The notes under the pieces were generated by a model, which was not told the DNA's origin, did no database searches, and saw nothing but the letters and a program-made list of their open reading frames with translations. A stretch of DNA of 64,000 nt, from assembly GCF_000687555.1 (NCBI RefSeq), contig NZ_JHWJ01000004.1:266426-330425 (forward strand). The letters are read 5' to 3'. The first letter of the stretch is position 1. Each line of letters begins with the position of its first letter. This DNA comes from [Clostridium] aerotolerans DSM 5434 (GTDB lineage: Bacteria > Bacillota > Clostridia > Lachnospirales > Lachnospiraceae). Of this stretch, positions 27,398 to 35,379 are shown piece by piece. A program made the position numbers and the translations under genes.

Positions 27398-28273
27398 ATG
27401 ATGAAAAAGATGTTATCACTTGCACTTACACTTGCTATGGTGGCTTCCATTACCGCCTGCGGTTCTAAACCGGAGACGACAACGACTGCCGCAGAGACAA
27501 CTAAGGCAGGGGAGACTGCGAAAGCAGGAGACGGTGCAGCCGCTGACGTTCAGAAAATTATCGACCGGGGAACTTTAAAGGTTGGTTGTAAATCCGATAT
27601 TCCAAAGTTCAGCCTTCAGAATACTGCAACAGGAGAGTATGAAGGATTTGAAGATGATATTGCTTATGAGATCGCAGGAAAAATCTTCGGATGTACCGCT
27701 GACGAAGCAAAAGAGAAAAAACTGGTTGCGTTCCAGGGCGTTACCGCAAAAACAAGAGGACCACTCTTAGAGAATGGGGAAATCGATCTTGTTATCGCTA
27801 CCTTTACCATCACAGATGAGAGAAAAGAAACCTATAACTTCTCCACCCCTTACTATACCGATGCAATTGGTCTTTTAGTAAATAAGGATTCCGGCATTAC
27901 TTCCATCGAGGGACTTGACGGAAAGATCGTAGGAATTGCTCAGTCTGCCAATACAAAAGAGATGACCTTAAAGTATATTGACGAAAAGGGCTTAAAGGTA
28001 AAACCTCAGTTCCAGGAATTCGATGGTTACCCAGCACTTGCTCAGGCTCTGGCAACCAAGCAGATCGACTGCTTCTCCGTTGACCGTGCCATCTTATCCG
28101 GTTATGTAAACGATAAAAATCAGATCTTAGAGGATCGTTTTGCAGAGCAGGATTACGGCGTTGCATCTGCAAAGGAGAATACAGGTCTTGCAGCATTAGT
28201 AGAAGAGAAAGTTACTTCCATGATTTCTGATGGCTCCATGAAGAAGCTTCAGGACAAATGGGAATTACAGTAA
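27398..28273 (+). CDS. Polar amino-acid ABC transporter substrate-binding lipoprotein
   Basis: The 291-residue lipoprotein has signal MMKKMLSLALTLAMVASITA before the Cys, a Thr/Ala/Lys linker, and a family 3 binding domain: GTLKVGCKSDIPKFSLQN, EYEGFEDDIAYEIA, NGEIDLVIATFTITDERKE and the continuing FSTPYYTDAIGLLV. The TITDERK(E) stretch is the diagnostic segment of GlnH-like proteins. A strong AGGAGGAAACAG site precedes the start. Confidence 0.93.
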   Translation: MMKKMLSLALTLAMVASITACGSKPETTTTAAETTKAGETAKAGDGAAADVQKIIDRGTLKVGCKSDIPKFSLQNTATGEYEGFEDDIAYEIAGKIFGCTADEAKEKKLVAFQGVTAKTRGPLLENGEIDLVIATFTITDERKETYNFSTPYYTDAIGLLVNKDSGITSIEGLDGKIVGIAQSANTKEMTLKYIDEKGLKVKPQFQEFDGYPALAQALATKQIDCFSVDRAILSGYVNDKNQILEDRFAEQDYGVASAKENTGLAALVEEKVTSMISDGSMKKLQDKWELQ

Positions 28274-28297
28274 GCTGTGATGTAAAGGAAAATTGAC

Positions 28298-29029
28298 ATG
28301 ATTAAAGGTCTTTTTGATACAAAACGCTGGAATGCCCTGTTTCAGGCATTTCCCGAATATTATATACCAGGCTTTCTTATGACCCTTAAAATATCACTTG
28401 TTGGGCTGGCGCTTGCGCTGGCCCTTGGAGTGGTATTTGGTCTGCTTTCTACGGCAAAATTCAAACCGTTTCGGATTCTTTCACGAATTTACGTGGAATT
28501 CATACAGAATACGCCTCTGGCTCTTCAGGTGGTGTGCTATTATTCTATCCTGCCCATGCTCTTTTCCAGTTCCGGATTTCGTATGCCCAAGTTTATCCTG
28601 GGCGTCATCGGTGTTGGAATCTACCATGGTGCCTACATCTCTGAGGTCATAAGAACCGGAATTGAAGCCATACCGAAGGGACAGTCTGAGGCAGCATCTT
28701 CTCAGGGGTTTTCTTATCTGGAGACCATGTATCACATCATTTTGCCTCAGACCATAAAGATTATCCTGCCGCCTCTTGCCAATCAGGCTCTGGGACTTGT
28801 AAAGAACACCTCCATTCTGGCCATGGTCGCTGGTATGGACCTGATGTATTTTACAGATTCCTGGGGTTCCGAGCGAGGCTACTTTGCTCAGGCATACTTT
28901 ACCAGTGCGGTTATGTACTTTATCATCTGTTTCCCGCTGGCAAGACTTGCCCGCTATCTGGAGATTCGTTCTATGAGGCTTCCGACTGCAAAACGGCTTG
29001 AGATTACAGCAGATGAGGAGGTCGCATGA
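28298..29029 (+). CDS. Polar amino-acid ABC transporter permease (GlnP-like)
   Basis: The 243-residue membrane protein belongs to the His/Glu/Gln/Arg permease family: FLMTLKISLVGLALALALGV as the first helix, YVEFIQNTPLALQV, AYISEVIRTGIEAIPKGQSE and the continuing AASSQGFSYLETMYHIILPQ as the ATPase contact. Its stop overlaps the start of the second permease by 4 bases (ATGA). Confidence 0.93.
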   Translation: MIKGLFDTKRWNALFQAFPEYYIPGFLMTLKISLVGLALALALGVVFGLLSTAKFKPFRILSRIYVEFIQNTPLALQVVCYYSILPMLFSSSGFRMPKFILGVIGVGIYHGAYISEVIRTGIEAIPKGQSEAASSQGFSYLETMYHIILPQTIKIILPPLANQALGLVKNTSILAMVAGMDLMYFTDSWGSERGYFAQAYFTSAVMYFIICFPLARLARYLEIRSMRLPTAKRLEITADEEVA

Positions 29030-29688
29030 TAGAATTATTTCACCAGATTTTTACCCCGGCTAATGTGATCTTTATGCTTAAAGGATTACAGATGACGGTT
29101 CTTATCGCAATTCTGGCTACCATTATCAGTATGATTTTTGGTACAGTATTCGCCCTGATTAGAACCTATGCTTCCGGCAAATGGAAATGGGCAGGCGTGA
29201 TGGTTGCGATCTATACAGAATTTTTCCGCTGTACCCCAAACCTGTTGTGGATTCTTTGGATCTATTTTACGGTGAAAGGGAATAAAGTAGGAGTATCGGT
29301 GTTTGCTATATCACTCTTTACTTCCGCTGTTATGGCAGAGATCATCAGAGGAGGGTTAAACTCCATTCCCAAGGGCCAGTTTGAAAGCGCTCAGTCTCAG
29401 GGCTTTGGATTTATAAAGACTCTCTGGTACATTATACTTCCCCAGACTTATAAGAAGGTCATTCCTGCGCTTTTAAGCCAGGTCATTACAATCATTAAAG
29501 ATACCTCCTTCTTAAAAATGGTGGACGTTGCAGAATTTATGAGAAACAGCTCAGTTGTACTTGGAAGCATTTACGATGTACGGGGCATGATGATGCTGTT
29601 TGCCTTCGAAGCCCTTTGCTATTTTACCATCTGCTTTGCGTTGAGCACGGTAGTAAGGCGTTATCAGAAAACCATAGTAACTGGTTAG
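29026..29688 (+). CDS. Polar amino-acid ABC transporter permease (second subunit)
   Basis: The 220-residue protein has the same family hallmarks as the preceding permease: FMLKGLQMTVLIAILATIIS, YTEFFRCTPNLLWILW, AEIIRGGLNSIPKGQFESAQ and IILPQTYKKVIPALLSQ. A four-base overlap with the upstream gene points to coupled translation and a heterodimeric channel. Confidence 0.92.
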   Translation: MIELFHQIFTPANVIFMLKGLQMTVLIAILATIISMIFGTVFALIRTYASGKWKWAGVMVAIYTEFFRCTPNLLWILWIYFTVKGNKVGVSVFAISLFTSAVMAEIIRGGLNSIPKGQFESAQSQGFGFIKTLWYIILPQTYKKVIPALLSQVITIIKDTSFLKMVDVAEFMRNSSVVLGSIYDVRGMMMLFAFEALCYFTICFALSTVVRRYQKTIVTG

Positions 29689-29703
29689 GGAGGAACTTTT
29701 TGA

Positions 29704-30303
29704 ATGAAAAAGTTTACAATCACGATTGCCCGTGAGTTTGGAAGTATGGGAGGCCCTATTGCAAGGGAACTTTCCAAGGAACTGGGCGTGAAGTTTTACG
29801 ACCGTGATATTGTGGAAGAGGTGGCGAAAAAGTTAAAGCTTCCTGTTTCCACCATAAGTGATGAAGAGGAAAAGTCCAAGCATCTGTTGTTTTCCCATAT
29901 GTTTCCTTTGGGGACGGATGAGGACTATATGCAGGATATCATTTTTGATGTGCAAAAGGATATCATACTGGATCTTGCAAAAAAGGAAAGCTGCATTCTG
30001 GTTGGAAGATGCTCCAATCACATTTTAGAGCATCAAAAGAACAACATTAATATTTTTATTTATGCCCCATATCAGAAGCGGATTGAAAACTGCGTGAATT
30101 CCTTAGGGATGACGGTGAGTGAAGCCAAGCGAATGATTCAGTCTGTGGACAAAGCAAGAAATACTTATCATAAAAAATATGCCGGATATCTTCCAAATAA
30201 TCCGGAGCATACCAACCTTATGATTGATTCCTCTCTCCTTGGAGTGACAGGTACGGCGCAGCTCATTGCTGGTGTGGTCCGTCAGCTTTTTGGGGAAGAA
30301 TAA
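29704..30303 (+). CDS. Cytidylate-kinase-like protein
   Basis: The 199-residue protein matches the cytidylate kinase 2-type P-loop family: the nucleotide-binding start is ITIAREFGSMGGPIARELSK, followed by VKFYDRDIVEEVAKK and a central ESCILVGRCSNHIL. These proteins are common in Clostridia as orphans separate from the essential Cmk, with unknown substrate. It is 15 bases after the permease gene, so probably co-transcribed with the amino-acid importer, and is followed by a terminator. Confidence 0.82.
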   Translation: MKKFTITIAREFGSMGGPIARELSKELGVKFYDRDIVEEVAKKLKLPVSTISDEEEKSKHLLFSHMFPLGTDEDYMQDIIFDVQKDIILDLAKKESCILVGRCSNHILEHQKNNINIFIYAPYQKRIENCVNSLGMTVSEAKRMIQSVDKARNTYHKKYAGYLPNNPEHTNLMIDSSLLGVTGTAQLIAGVVRQLFGEE

Positions 30304-30325
30304 AATGGGAGAAGTTTCCTATTTA

Positions 30326-30380
30326 AATAGCCCCTTGGAAAAGAAAAGGATGAAACCTGATTCTTTTTCAAGGGGCTATT
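30326..30380 (+). terminator. Terminator of the amino-acid importer operon
   Basis: AATAGCCCCTTGGAAAAGAA pairs with TTCTTTTTCAAGGGGCTATT (one-base bulge) and is followed by an AT-rich tract. Confidence 0.8.
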
Positions 30381-30426
30381 ATTTATTTATCGCTATTTAC
30401 CAGCGGTTTACTAGAGGAGATTTGTT

Positions 30427-30894
30427 ATGAATGGAAAACATATTACGATTGAATCAGTCAGTCCATTTTCAGAAGAGGCTACTTCCTTAATGGAAGAACT
30501 TTCCATATGCCTAAGGGATATTACCGGAAATGAGGGAAGGAATTCCTTTGACCCAAACGATGTGTGCAAAGAAAAAGCAATGTTTGTAATTGCCAGAGAT
30601 GAAAATGGAAGTGCCATCGGCTGTGGTGCCTTCCGGCCCATGGATGAAAAGACAGCCGAGGTGAAGCGGATGTATGCAAAGGAAAAAGGATTGGGAGTAG
30701 GAAACCTTATTTTATCATATTTAGAATCACAGGCCAGCCAGATGGGATATGAGAGTTTCCGTCTGGAAACCCGCGTCATCAATAAAAATGCAGTATCCTT
30801 TTATCAGCGAAATGGTTATGAGGTGATTCCTAACTATGGTCACTACAAAGACAGAGGGGAATCAATCTGTTTTGAGAAAAAATTGTCAATCTGA
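30427..30894 (+). CDS. GNAT-family N-acetyltransferase
   Basis: The 155-residue single-domain acetyltransferase has the acetyl-CoA-binding segment VKRMYAKEKGLGVGNLILSY and the C-terminal ETRVINKNAVSFYQRNGYEV motif typical of GNATs. The substrate is not predictable. It follows the terminator of the amino-acid importer and has a TAGAGGAGATT ribosome site, so it is likely a separate unit. Confidence 0.85.
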   Translation: MNGKHITIESVSPFSEEATSLMEELSICLRDITGNEGRNSFDPNDVCKEKAMFVIARDENGSAIGCGAFRPMDEKTAEVKRMYAKEKGLGVGNLILSYLESQASQMGYESFRLETRVINKNAVSFYQRNGYEVIPNYGHYKDRGESICFEKKLSI

Positions 30895-30954
30895 TCTGCC
30901 TTCTGTATTTTTTTCTGTTTCAAAAATAAGACAAGGAAATATAAGCATCACTCC

Positions 30955-31041
30955 TTGACACTGAAAAAAAAATCTGCTATAGTTTACATTTGTGTGAAAC
31001 GAGAGGATGAAGGTCTGAAACGTGCCTGTTACCTCTCGTTT
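30955..31041 (+). promoter_or_regulatory. Promoter and leader hairpin of the DEAD-box helicase gene
   Basis: A near-perfect promoter TTGACA (30955-30960), 17-base spacer, TATAGT (30978-30983) is followed immediately by a leader stem: AAACGAGAGG (30997-31006) pairs with CCTCTCGTTT (31032-31041). A further 76-base structured-looking GC-rich leader lies before the start codon. Long structured leaders are usual for cold-inducible helicase genes. Confidence 0.65.
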
Positions 31042-31117
31042 TGTTTGCGAAAGTGTGTGTGTGCGGCCGTCGGCAACATGGGAACCCGGCAGGCCATGAG
31101 AAAGGAATTAATCATTT

Positions 31118-32794
31118 ATGGAAACAGTTAGATTTGAAGAATTACAGTTAGATGAAAGAATTCTGCGGGCTGTAGCAGATATGGGATTCGAAGAGGCATC
31201 TCCTATCCAGGCCCAGGCAATTCCGGTGCAGTTGGAAGGAAGAGATATCGTCGGTCAGGCTCAGACAGGTACCGGCAAAACAGCAGCCTTTGGTATTCCT
31301 ATGTTACAGAAAGTAGACCCTAAGGTTAAAAAGCTTCAGGCGGTGGCTCTCTGTCCTACAAGAGAGCTTGCTATCCAGGTAGCAGATGAAATCCGTAAGC
31401 TTTCAAAATATATGCATGGTGTTAAGGTTCTTCCGATTTACGGCGGACAGGATATTGTAAAGCAGATCCGTTCTTTAAAAGACGGTACACAGATCATTAT
31501 CGGTACTCCAGGACGTGTTATGGATCATATGCGCCGCAAGACCGTTAAGTTTGATTTTGTCCATACCGTTGTTATGGATGAGGCTGATGAGATGTTAAAC
31601 ATGGGATTCCTTGAGGATATGGAAACCATCTTAAGCCAGCTTCCAGAAAAGCGCCAGACCGTTATGTTCTCCGCTACTATGCCTCCAGCTATCATGGAAA
31701 TCGCAAGAAAGTTCCAGCAGGAGCCGGTAACCGTTAAAGTAGTAAAAAAAGAACTGACCGTTCCGAAAGTAACCCAGTACTATTATGAAGTAAAACCAAA
31801 GAGCAAAGTGGAAGTTATGTGCCGTCTTCTCGATATGTACGCACCAAAGCTTTCCGTTGCTTTCTGTAATACCAAAAAGCAGGTAGATGAGCTGGTTCAG
31901 TCCCTTCAGGGCCGCGGTTATTTTGCAGAAGGTCTCCATGGTGACTTAAAGCAGATACAGCGTGACAGGGTCATGAACAGCTTCCGTAACGGTAAGACAG
32001 AGATCCTTGTGGCTACAGACGTTGCAGCCCGTGGAATCGACGTAGACGACGTAGAAGCGGTATTCAATTACGACCTTCCCCAGGATGATGAGTACTATGT
32101 ACACAGAATCGGCCGTACCGGACGTGCGAACAGAGAAGGAATTGCATTCAGCTTTGTCGTAGGCAAGGAAGTTTACAAGCTTCGCGACATTCAGCGTTAC
32201 TGCAAGACCAAGATCGTACCTCAGGCAATTCCTTCTTTAAATGACGTAACAGCCATCAAGGTTGATAAGATTTTAGAGAACGTTGCCGGTACCATCGGTG
32301 AGACCGATTTAAGTAACATGGTAAACATCATTGAAAAGAAGCTTCTGGAAGAGGATTACACCTCTCTGGATCTGGCAGCAGCTCTTCTTAGAAAATTGAT
32401 GGGCGAAGAGAACGAAGATATCATTGATACAAGAGAACCTCGTTCCCTCGATGAGCTGGACGGCTATTTTAGCGGCAACAGCGGACGTGGTCGTGGAAGA
32501 AGCAACGGCGGACGCGGCGGCAGAGGTGATTCCTCCAGAGAAAGAGAAGACATGGCTCGCCTCTTCATTAACATCGGCAAGAACCAGAACGTAAAGCCAG
32601 GTGATATCCTTGGAGCCATCGCCGGAGAATCCGGTATGCCAGGTAAAATGGTTGGAAGCATCGACATGTATGACAAATACACCTTCGTAGAAGTTCCCAG
32701 AGAAAATGCGGACATTGTATTAAAGGCTATGAAAGATGTAAAAATCAAAGGAAAAAATATCCATATGGAAAAAGCCAACGGAAAAGGCAAATAA
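31118..32794 (+). CDS. ATP-dependent DEAD-box RNA helicase with DbpA-type RNA-binding domain
   Basis: The 558-residue protein has all core helicase motifs in order: Q-motif SPIQAQAIP, motif I AQTGTGKT, PTRELAIQV, GTPGRVMDH, DEADEML, SAT, VATDVAARGIDVDDV and HRIGRTGR. An Arg/Gly-rich linker (GRGRGRSNGGRGGRG) leads to a C-terminal domain of about 75 residues that fits the DbpA RNA-binding fold (ARLFINIGKNQNVKPGDILG). Expected role: remodelling of rRNA or mRNA, especially in the cold, as for DeaD/CshA proteins. It is preceded by a structured leader. Confidence 0.94.
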   Translation: METVRFEELQLDERILRAVADMGFEEASPIQAQAIPVQLEGRDIVGQAQTGTGKTAAFGIPMLQKVDPKVKKLQAVALCPTRELAIQVADEIRKLSKYMHGVKVLPIYGGQDIVKQIRSLKDGTQIIIGTPGRVMDHMRRKTVKFDFVHTVVMDEADEMLNMGFLEDMETILSQLPEKRQTVMFSATMPPAIMEIARKFQQEPVTVKVVKKELTVPKVTQYYYEVKPKSKVEVMCRLLDMYAPKLSVAFCNTKKQVDELVQSLQGRGYFAEGLHGDLKQIQRDRVMNSFRNGKTEILVATDVAARGIDVDDVEAVFNYDLPQDDEYYVHRIGRTGRANREGIAFSFVVGKEVYKLRDIQRYCKTKIVPQAIPSLNDVTAIKVDKILENVAGTIGETDLSNMVNIIEKKLLEEDYTSLDLAAALLRKLMGEENEDIIDTREPRSLDELDGYFSGNSGRGRGRSNGGRGGRGDSSREREDMARLFINIGKNQNVKPGDILGAIAGESGMPGKMVGSIDMYDKYTFVEVPRENADIVLKAMKDVKIKGKNIHMEKANGKGK

Positions 32795-32815
32795 ATTTTC
32801 GGGAGCGGAGCAGGA

Positions 32816-32860
32816 AGGAAAGGCATAGCCTTTCCTGGAGTGTTTCGTTCTTTTTTTATT
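32816..32860 (+). terminator. Possible terminator after the helicase gene
   Basis: AGGAAAGGC pairs with GCCTTTCCT around an ATA loop at 32816-32836. The T tract begins about 14 bases later, so this is a weaker candidate than the others. Confidence 0.4.
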
Positions 32861-33013
32861 TCTATTTTTGTATACATTTAGTCTCTTACTTTGTTTCATG
32901 CCTTGCGTACTGATGAAAAAAAAGATACAATAGGTCTAGATAAAATGATTTAAAATGCCGGTATAGAGAAGCTTACAGGCTTCTATGGCAAACGTGTCAA
33001 GATGGAGGATGTT

Positions 33014-34402
33014 ATGTCAGAGTGGAAGAAAAATGACAAGTTTGAAACAGTCATTGAAGATATCAGCGAGACCGGGGAAGGAATCGGTAAGACCGATGGC
33101 TTTACCTGGTTTATTAAAGATACAGTAATCGGAGACAGAGTAGAAGCTAAGGCTATGAAGACCAAGAAGTCCTATGGCTTTGCAAGGCTGGAACGAATCC
33201 TGGAACCGTCCAAAAACCGTGTGGAACCAAAGTGCCCGGTTGCAAGGCAGTGCGGAGGATGTCAGCTCCAGGCCATGGATTATAAGGAGCAGCTTACGTT
33301 TAAGGAAAGAAAGATATACAATAATCTGGCTAGAATTGGGGGATTTACTGAGATTCCCATGCTTCCTATTATGGGAATGGACGAGCCGTGGAGATACCGG
33401 AACAAAGCGCAGTTTCCATGGGGGACGGATAAGGAAGGCAATATTATCACTGGATTTTATGCAGGACGTACCCATTCTATTATCGGGTGTGAGGATTGTT
33501 TGCTGGGCATAGAAGAGAATGAGGATATCCTTAAGATCATTAAGGCTCATATGGAGCGGTTTGGACTTCGCCCTTATGATGAGGAAACTCATAAGGGGCT
33601 TATTCGTCATACTCTGATTAGGAAAGGCTTTAAGACTGGGGAGCTGATGATCTGTCAGGTGATTAATGGAAAGAGCCTGCCTCATCAGGAGGAGCTTGTA
33701 AAGGAGCTTTTAAAGATTCCGGGTATGACCAGCATTTCTTATAGTGTCAATCGGGAAAAGACCAATGTGATCATGGGAAATCAGGTGGAGAACCTGTACG
33801 GACCTGGATATATTTCTGATTATATCGGAGACGTGAAATACCGGATATCCCCTCTGTCCTTTTATCAGGTCAACCCGGTTCAGACGGAGAAGCTTTACGG
33901 TACAGCCCTTGAATACGCCGGGCTTACTGGAGGGGAAACGGTCTGGGATCTTTATTGTGGTATTGGAACCATATCACTGTTTTTGGCTCAGAAGGCGAAA
34001 AAGGTGTATGGAGTTGAGATCGTGCCCCAGGCCATTGAGGACGCAAGGGAGAATGCCAGATTAAATGGTATGGAGAATGTGGAGTTCTTTGTAGGGAAGG
34101 CCGAAGAGGTGCTTCCAGAGCAGTTTGAGAAGAATCAGGTGTATGCGGACGTGATTGTGGTTGACCCGCCTAGAAAAGGGTGCGATGAGGTGTGCCTCGA
34201 AACCATTGTGAAGATGGGGCCGAAGCGGGTGGTTTATGTAAGCTGTGATTCTGCCACTCTTGCAAGGGATTTGAAGTATTTGGCGGAGAGAGGGTATGAG
34301 CTTAGTAAGGCTAGAGGGTGTGATATGTTTCCGCATACTGGGCATGTTGAAGCGGTGATAATGATGACGTATTGTGAACAAAGAGAAAAAGGTATAGTAT
34401 AA
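33014..34402 (+). CDS. 23S rRNA (uracil-5-)-methyltransferase, RlmD/RlmCD-like
   Basis: The 462-residue protein has an N-terminal TRAM-type RNA-binding domain (FETVIEDISETGEGIGKTDG), an iron-sulfur Cys motif (CPVARQCGGCQLQ with a further Cys in GCEDC), and a C-terminal methyltransferase with SAM motif DLYCGIGTISLFLA, DPPRKGC and YVSCDSATLARDL, whose Cys is the catalytic nucleophile family-wide. The start is placed at 33014 because GGAGG sits 5 bases upstream; an in-frame ATG 12 bases earlier overlaps that site. This is the last gene of the moderate-GC chromosome block before the AT-rich locus, and genes of this family are known integration sites for some mobile elements. Confidence 0.92.
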   Translation: MSEWKKNDKFETVIEDISETGEGIGKTDGFTWFIKDTVIGDRVEAKAMKTKKSYGFARLERILEPSKNRVEPKCPVARQCGGCQLQAMDYKEQLTFKERKIYNNLARIGGFTEIPMLPIMGMDEPWRYRNKAQFPWGTDKEGNIITGFYAGRTHSIIGCEDCLLGIEENEDILKIIKAHMERFGLRPYDEETHKGLIRHTLIRKGFKTGELMICQVINGKSLPHQEELVKELLKIPGMTSISYSVNREKTNVIMGNQVENLYGPGYISDYIGDVKYRISPLSFYQVNPVQTEKLYGTALEYAGLTGGETVWDLYCGIGTISLFLAQKAKKVYGVEIVPQAIEDARENARLNGMENVEFFVGKAEEVLPEQFEKNQVYADVIVVDPPRKGCDEVCLETIVKMGPKRVVYVSCDSATLARDLKYLAERGYELSKARGCDMFPHTGHVEAVIMMTYCEQREKGIV

Positions 34403-34440
34403 CCAAAATATGTTGTGGTTATGGAGTTGAAAATGAGTAA

Positions 34441-34483
34441 AAAAAACAGGCTGAAAAGTGCAAATTTTGGTCTGTTTTTTTTT
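34441..34483 (+). terminator. Terminator-like hairpin after the rRNA methyltransferase gene
   Basis: AAAAAACAG and a flanking AAAA arm pair imperfectly with TTTTGGTCTGTTTTTT, followed by a long T run. Confidence 0.5.
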
Positions 34484-35111
34484 GGTAGATGACAAAGGGT
34501 AGTTGGAAAGTTAGAATCTTTAAAAAGAAAATTTTATACGGATAAAAAGAGTAGACTATATTATTGGACAACGAATCAATATCCTTTTTTGTTTCAATAA
34601 GGGTATTGATAGCTCAAAAAGATTGTAAGGAAATGTAATGTAAAAGCATGTGAGCTTAAAATCCTAGTGTTTTTGTTTTACATATAGATACTATCAGATA
34701 GAGAGTGAGAATTTTTTGTTAAAGAATAAAAAACTGTACCGGATACAGCTCCGCAAGTAAAGTAATAGATGAATGCTGAAAATGGTGAAATGATAGCATG
34801 CAATAGAAGATACAATTAAGCAAATCCATTGATATTTCTAGTAACCACTTATTAGCTGAGGTCTGTTGTAAATTAAACTTTAGCACCTGTACTAATGATA
34901 GAGATCCTAATAATAGAATTAATTTAAAAATATTGCATCTTAATGTATTTATTTATGTTATTGTTAATATATATATAATATAACTTGGACTTTTAGCTTA
35001 AGTTAATTGTTTTAATCGGTAATTATGATTTGCTATATTAGAAGAATTACATAAAAAGGTAAGAGTAAGGTCTAAGAGTGATTCTAATTTTGTTTAAGGG
35101 GGTGAAGTGAC
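34484..35111. other. AT-rich 630-base intergenic leader of the peptide locus
   Basis: No convincing gene is seen. One hairpin is clear: ATCAATATCCTT (34575-34586) pairs with AAGGGTATTGAT (34599-34610), with one G-T pair and no T run. A TATAAT lies at 34974-34979 without a good -35; if it is the -10 box, the precursor message has a leader of about 125 bases. The abrupt fall in GC content relative to the preceding gene begins here. Confidence 0.5.
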
Positions 35112-35291
35112 ATGTCTGAAATAATTAAATTGTCTTCTAATCAGAAAGAAGAACTAATGAAGCAGGCAGGTATGAATTGGGAGGAACTGGCATCAAATTT
35201 TAATGATACTCAAAACAGTCCTGAATTATTAAAATTAACTAATTCTACAGTTGTTGTTCAAGGTAAAACTTGGAGAGTCGAGCCTGAATAG
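35112..35291 (+). CDS. Candidate RiPP precursor peptide (59 residues)
   Basis: A 59-codon gene starts at an ATG with an excellent ribosome site (AAGGGGGTGA, 5 bases upstream). Residues 1-43 are polar and predicted helical (KEELMKQAGMNWEELASN in the middle), like a leader. The C-terminal 16 residues, NSTVVVQGKTWRVEPE, are different in character: a Val-Val-Val-Gln run, Gly51 and Trp54. There is no Cys anywhere, which excludes lanthionine or sactionine formation. It is followed after 16 bases by a 17-base-pair hairpin and then by the modification genes. No database family is recognised by eye. The precursor role rests on size, position and ribosome site; the leader/core boundary is a guess. The alternative is a small regulatory protein. 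Confidence 0.72.
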   Translation: MSEIIKLSSNQKEELMKQAGMNWEELASNFNDTQNSPELLKLTNSTVVVQGKTWRVEPE

Positions 35292-35307
35292 AAGTATACA
35301 AAACGTT

Positions 35308-35355
35308 AATGATAACGATGCAGAGTATCAATTATACATCTGCATCGTTATCATT
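35308..35355 (+). terminator. Perfect 17-bp hairpin between precursor and modification genes
   Basis: AATGATAACGATGCAGA (35308-35324) pairs perfectly with TCTGCATCGTTATCATT (35339-35355) across a 14-base loop; ATTATTTTAC follows. It resembles the leaky terminators that set a high precursor-to-enzyme ratio in peptide operons, and could also protect the short precursor message from decay. Confidence 0.75.
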
Positions 35356-35379
35356 ATTATTTTACTGGAGGAATTGTTG

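Noticed and set aside
33017..33685. 222-codon antisense frame over the rRNA methyltransferase gene
   Set aside because: Lies wholly inside a gene with all family motifs; no start signal.
35112..35291. Sactipeptide, ranthipeptide or lanthipeptide reading of the precursor
   Set aside because: The peptide has no Cys, so thioether crosslinks are impossible.
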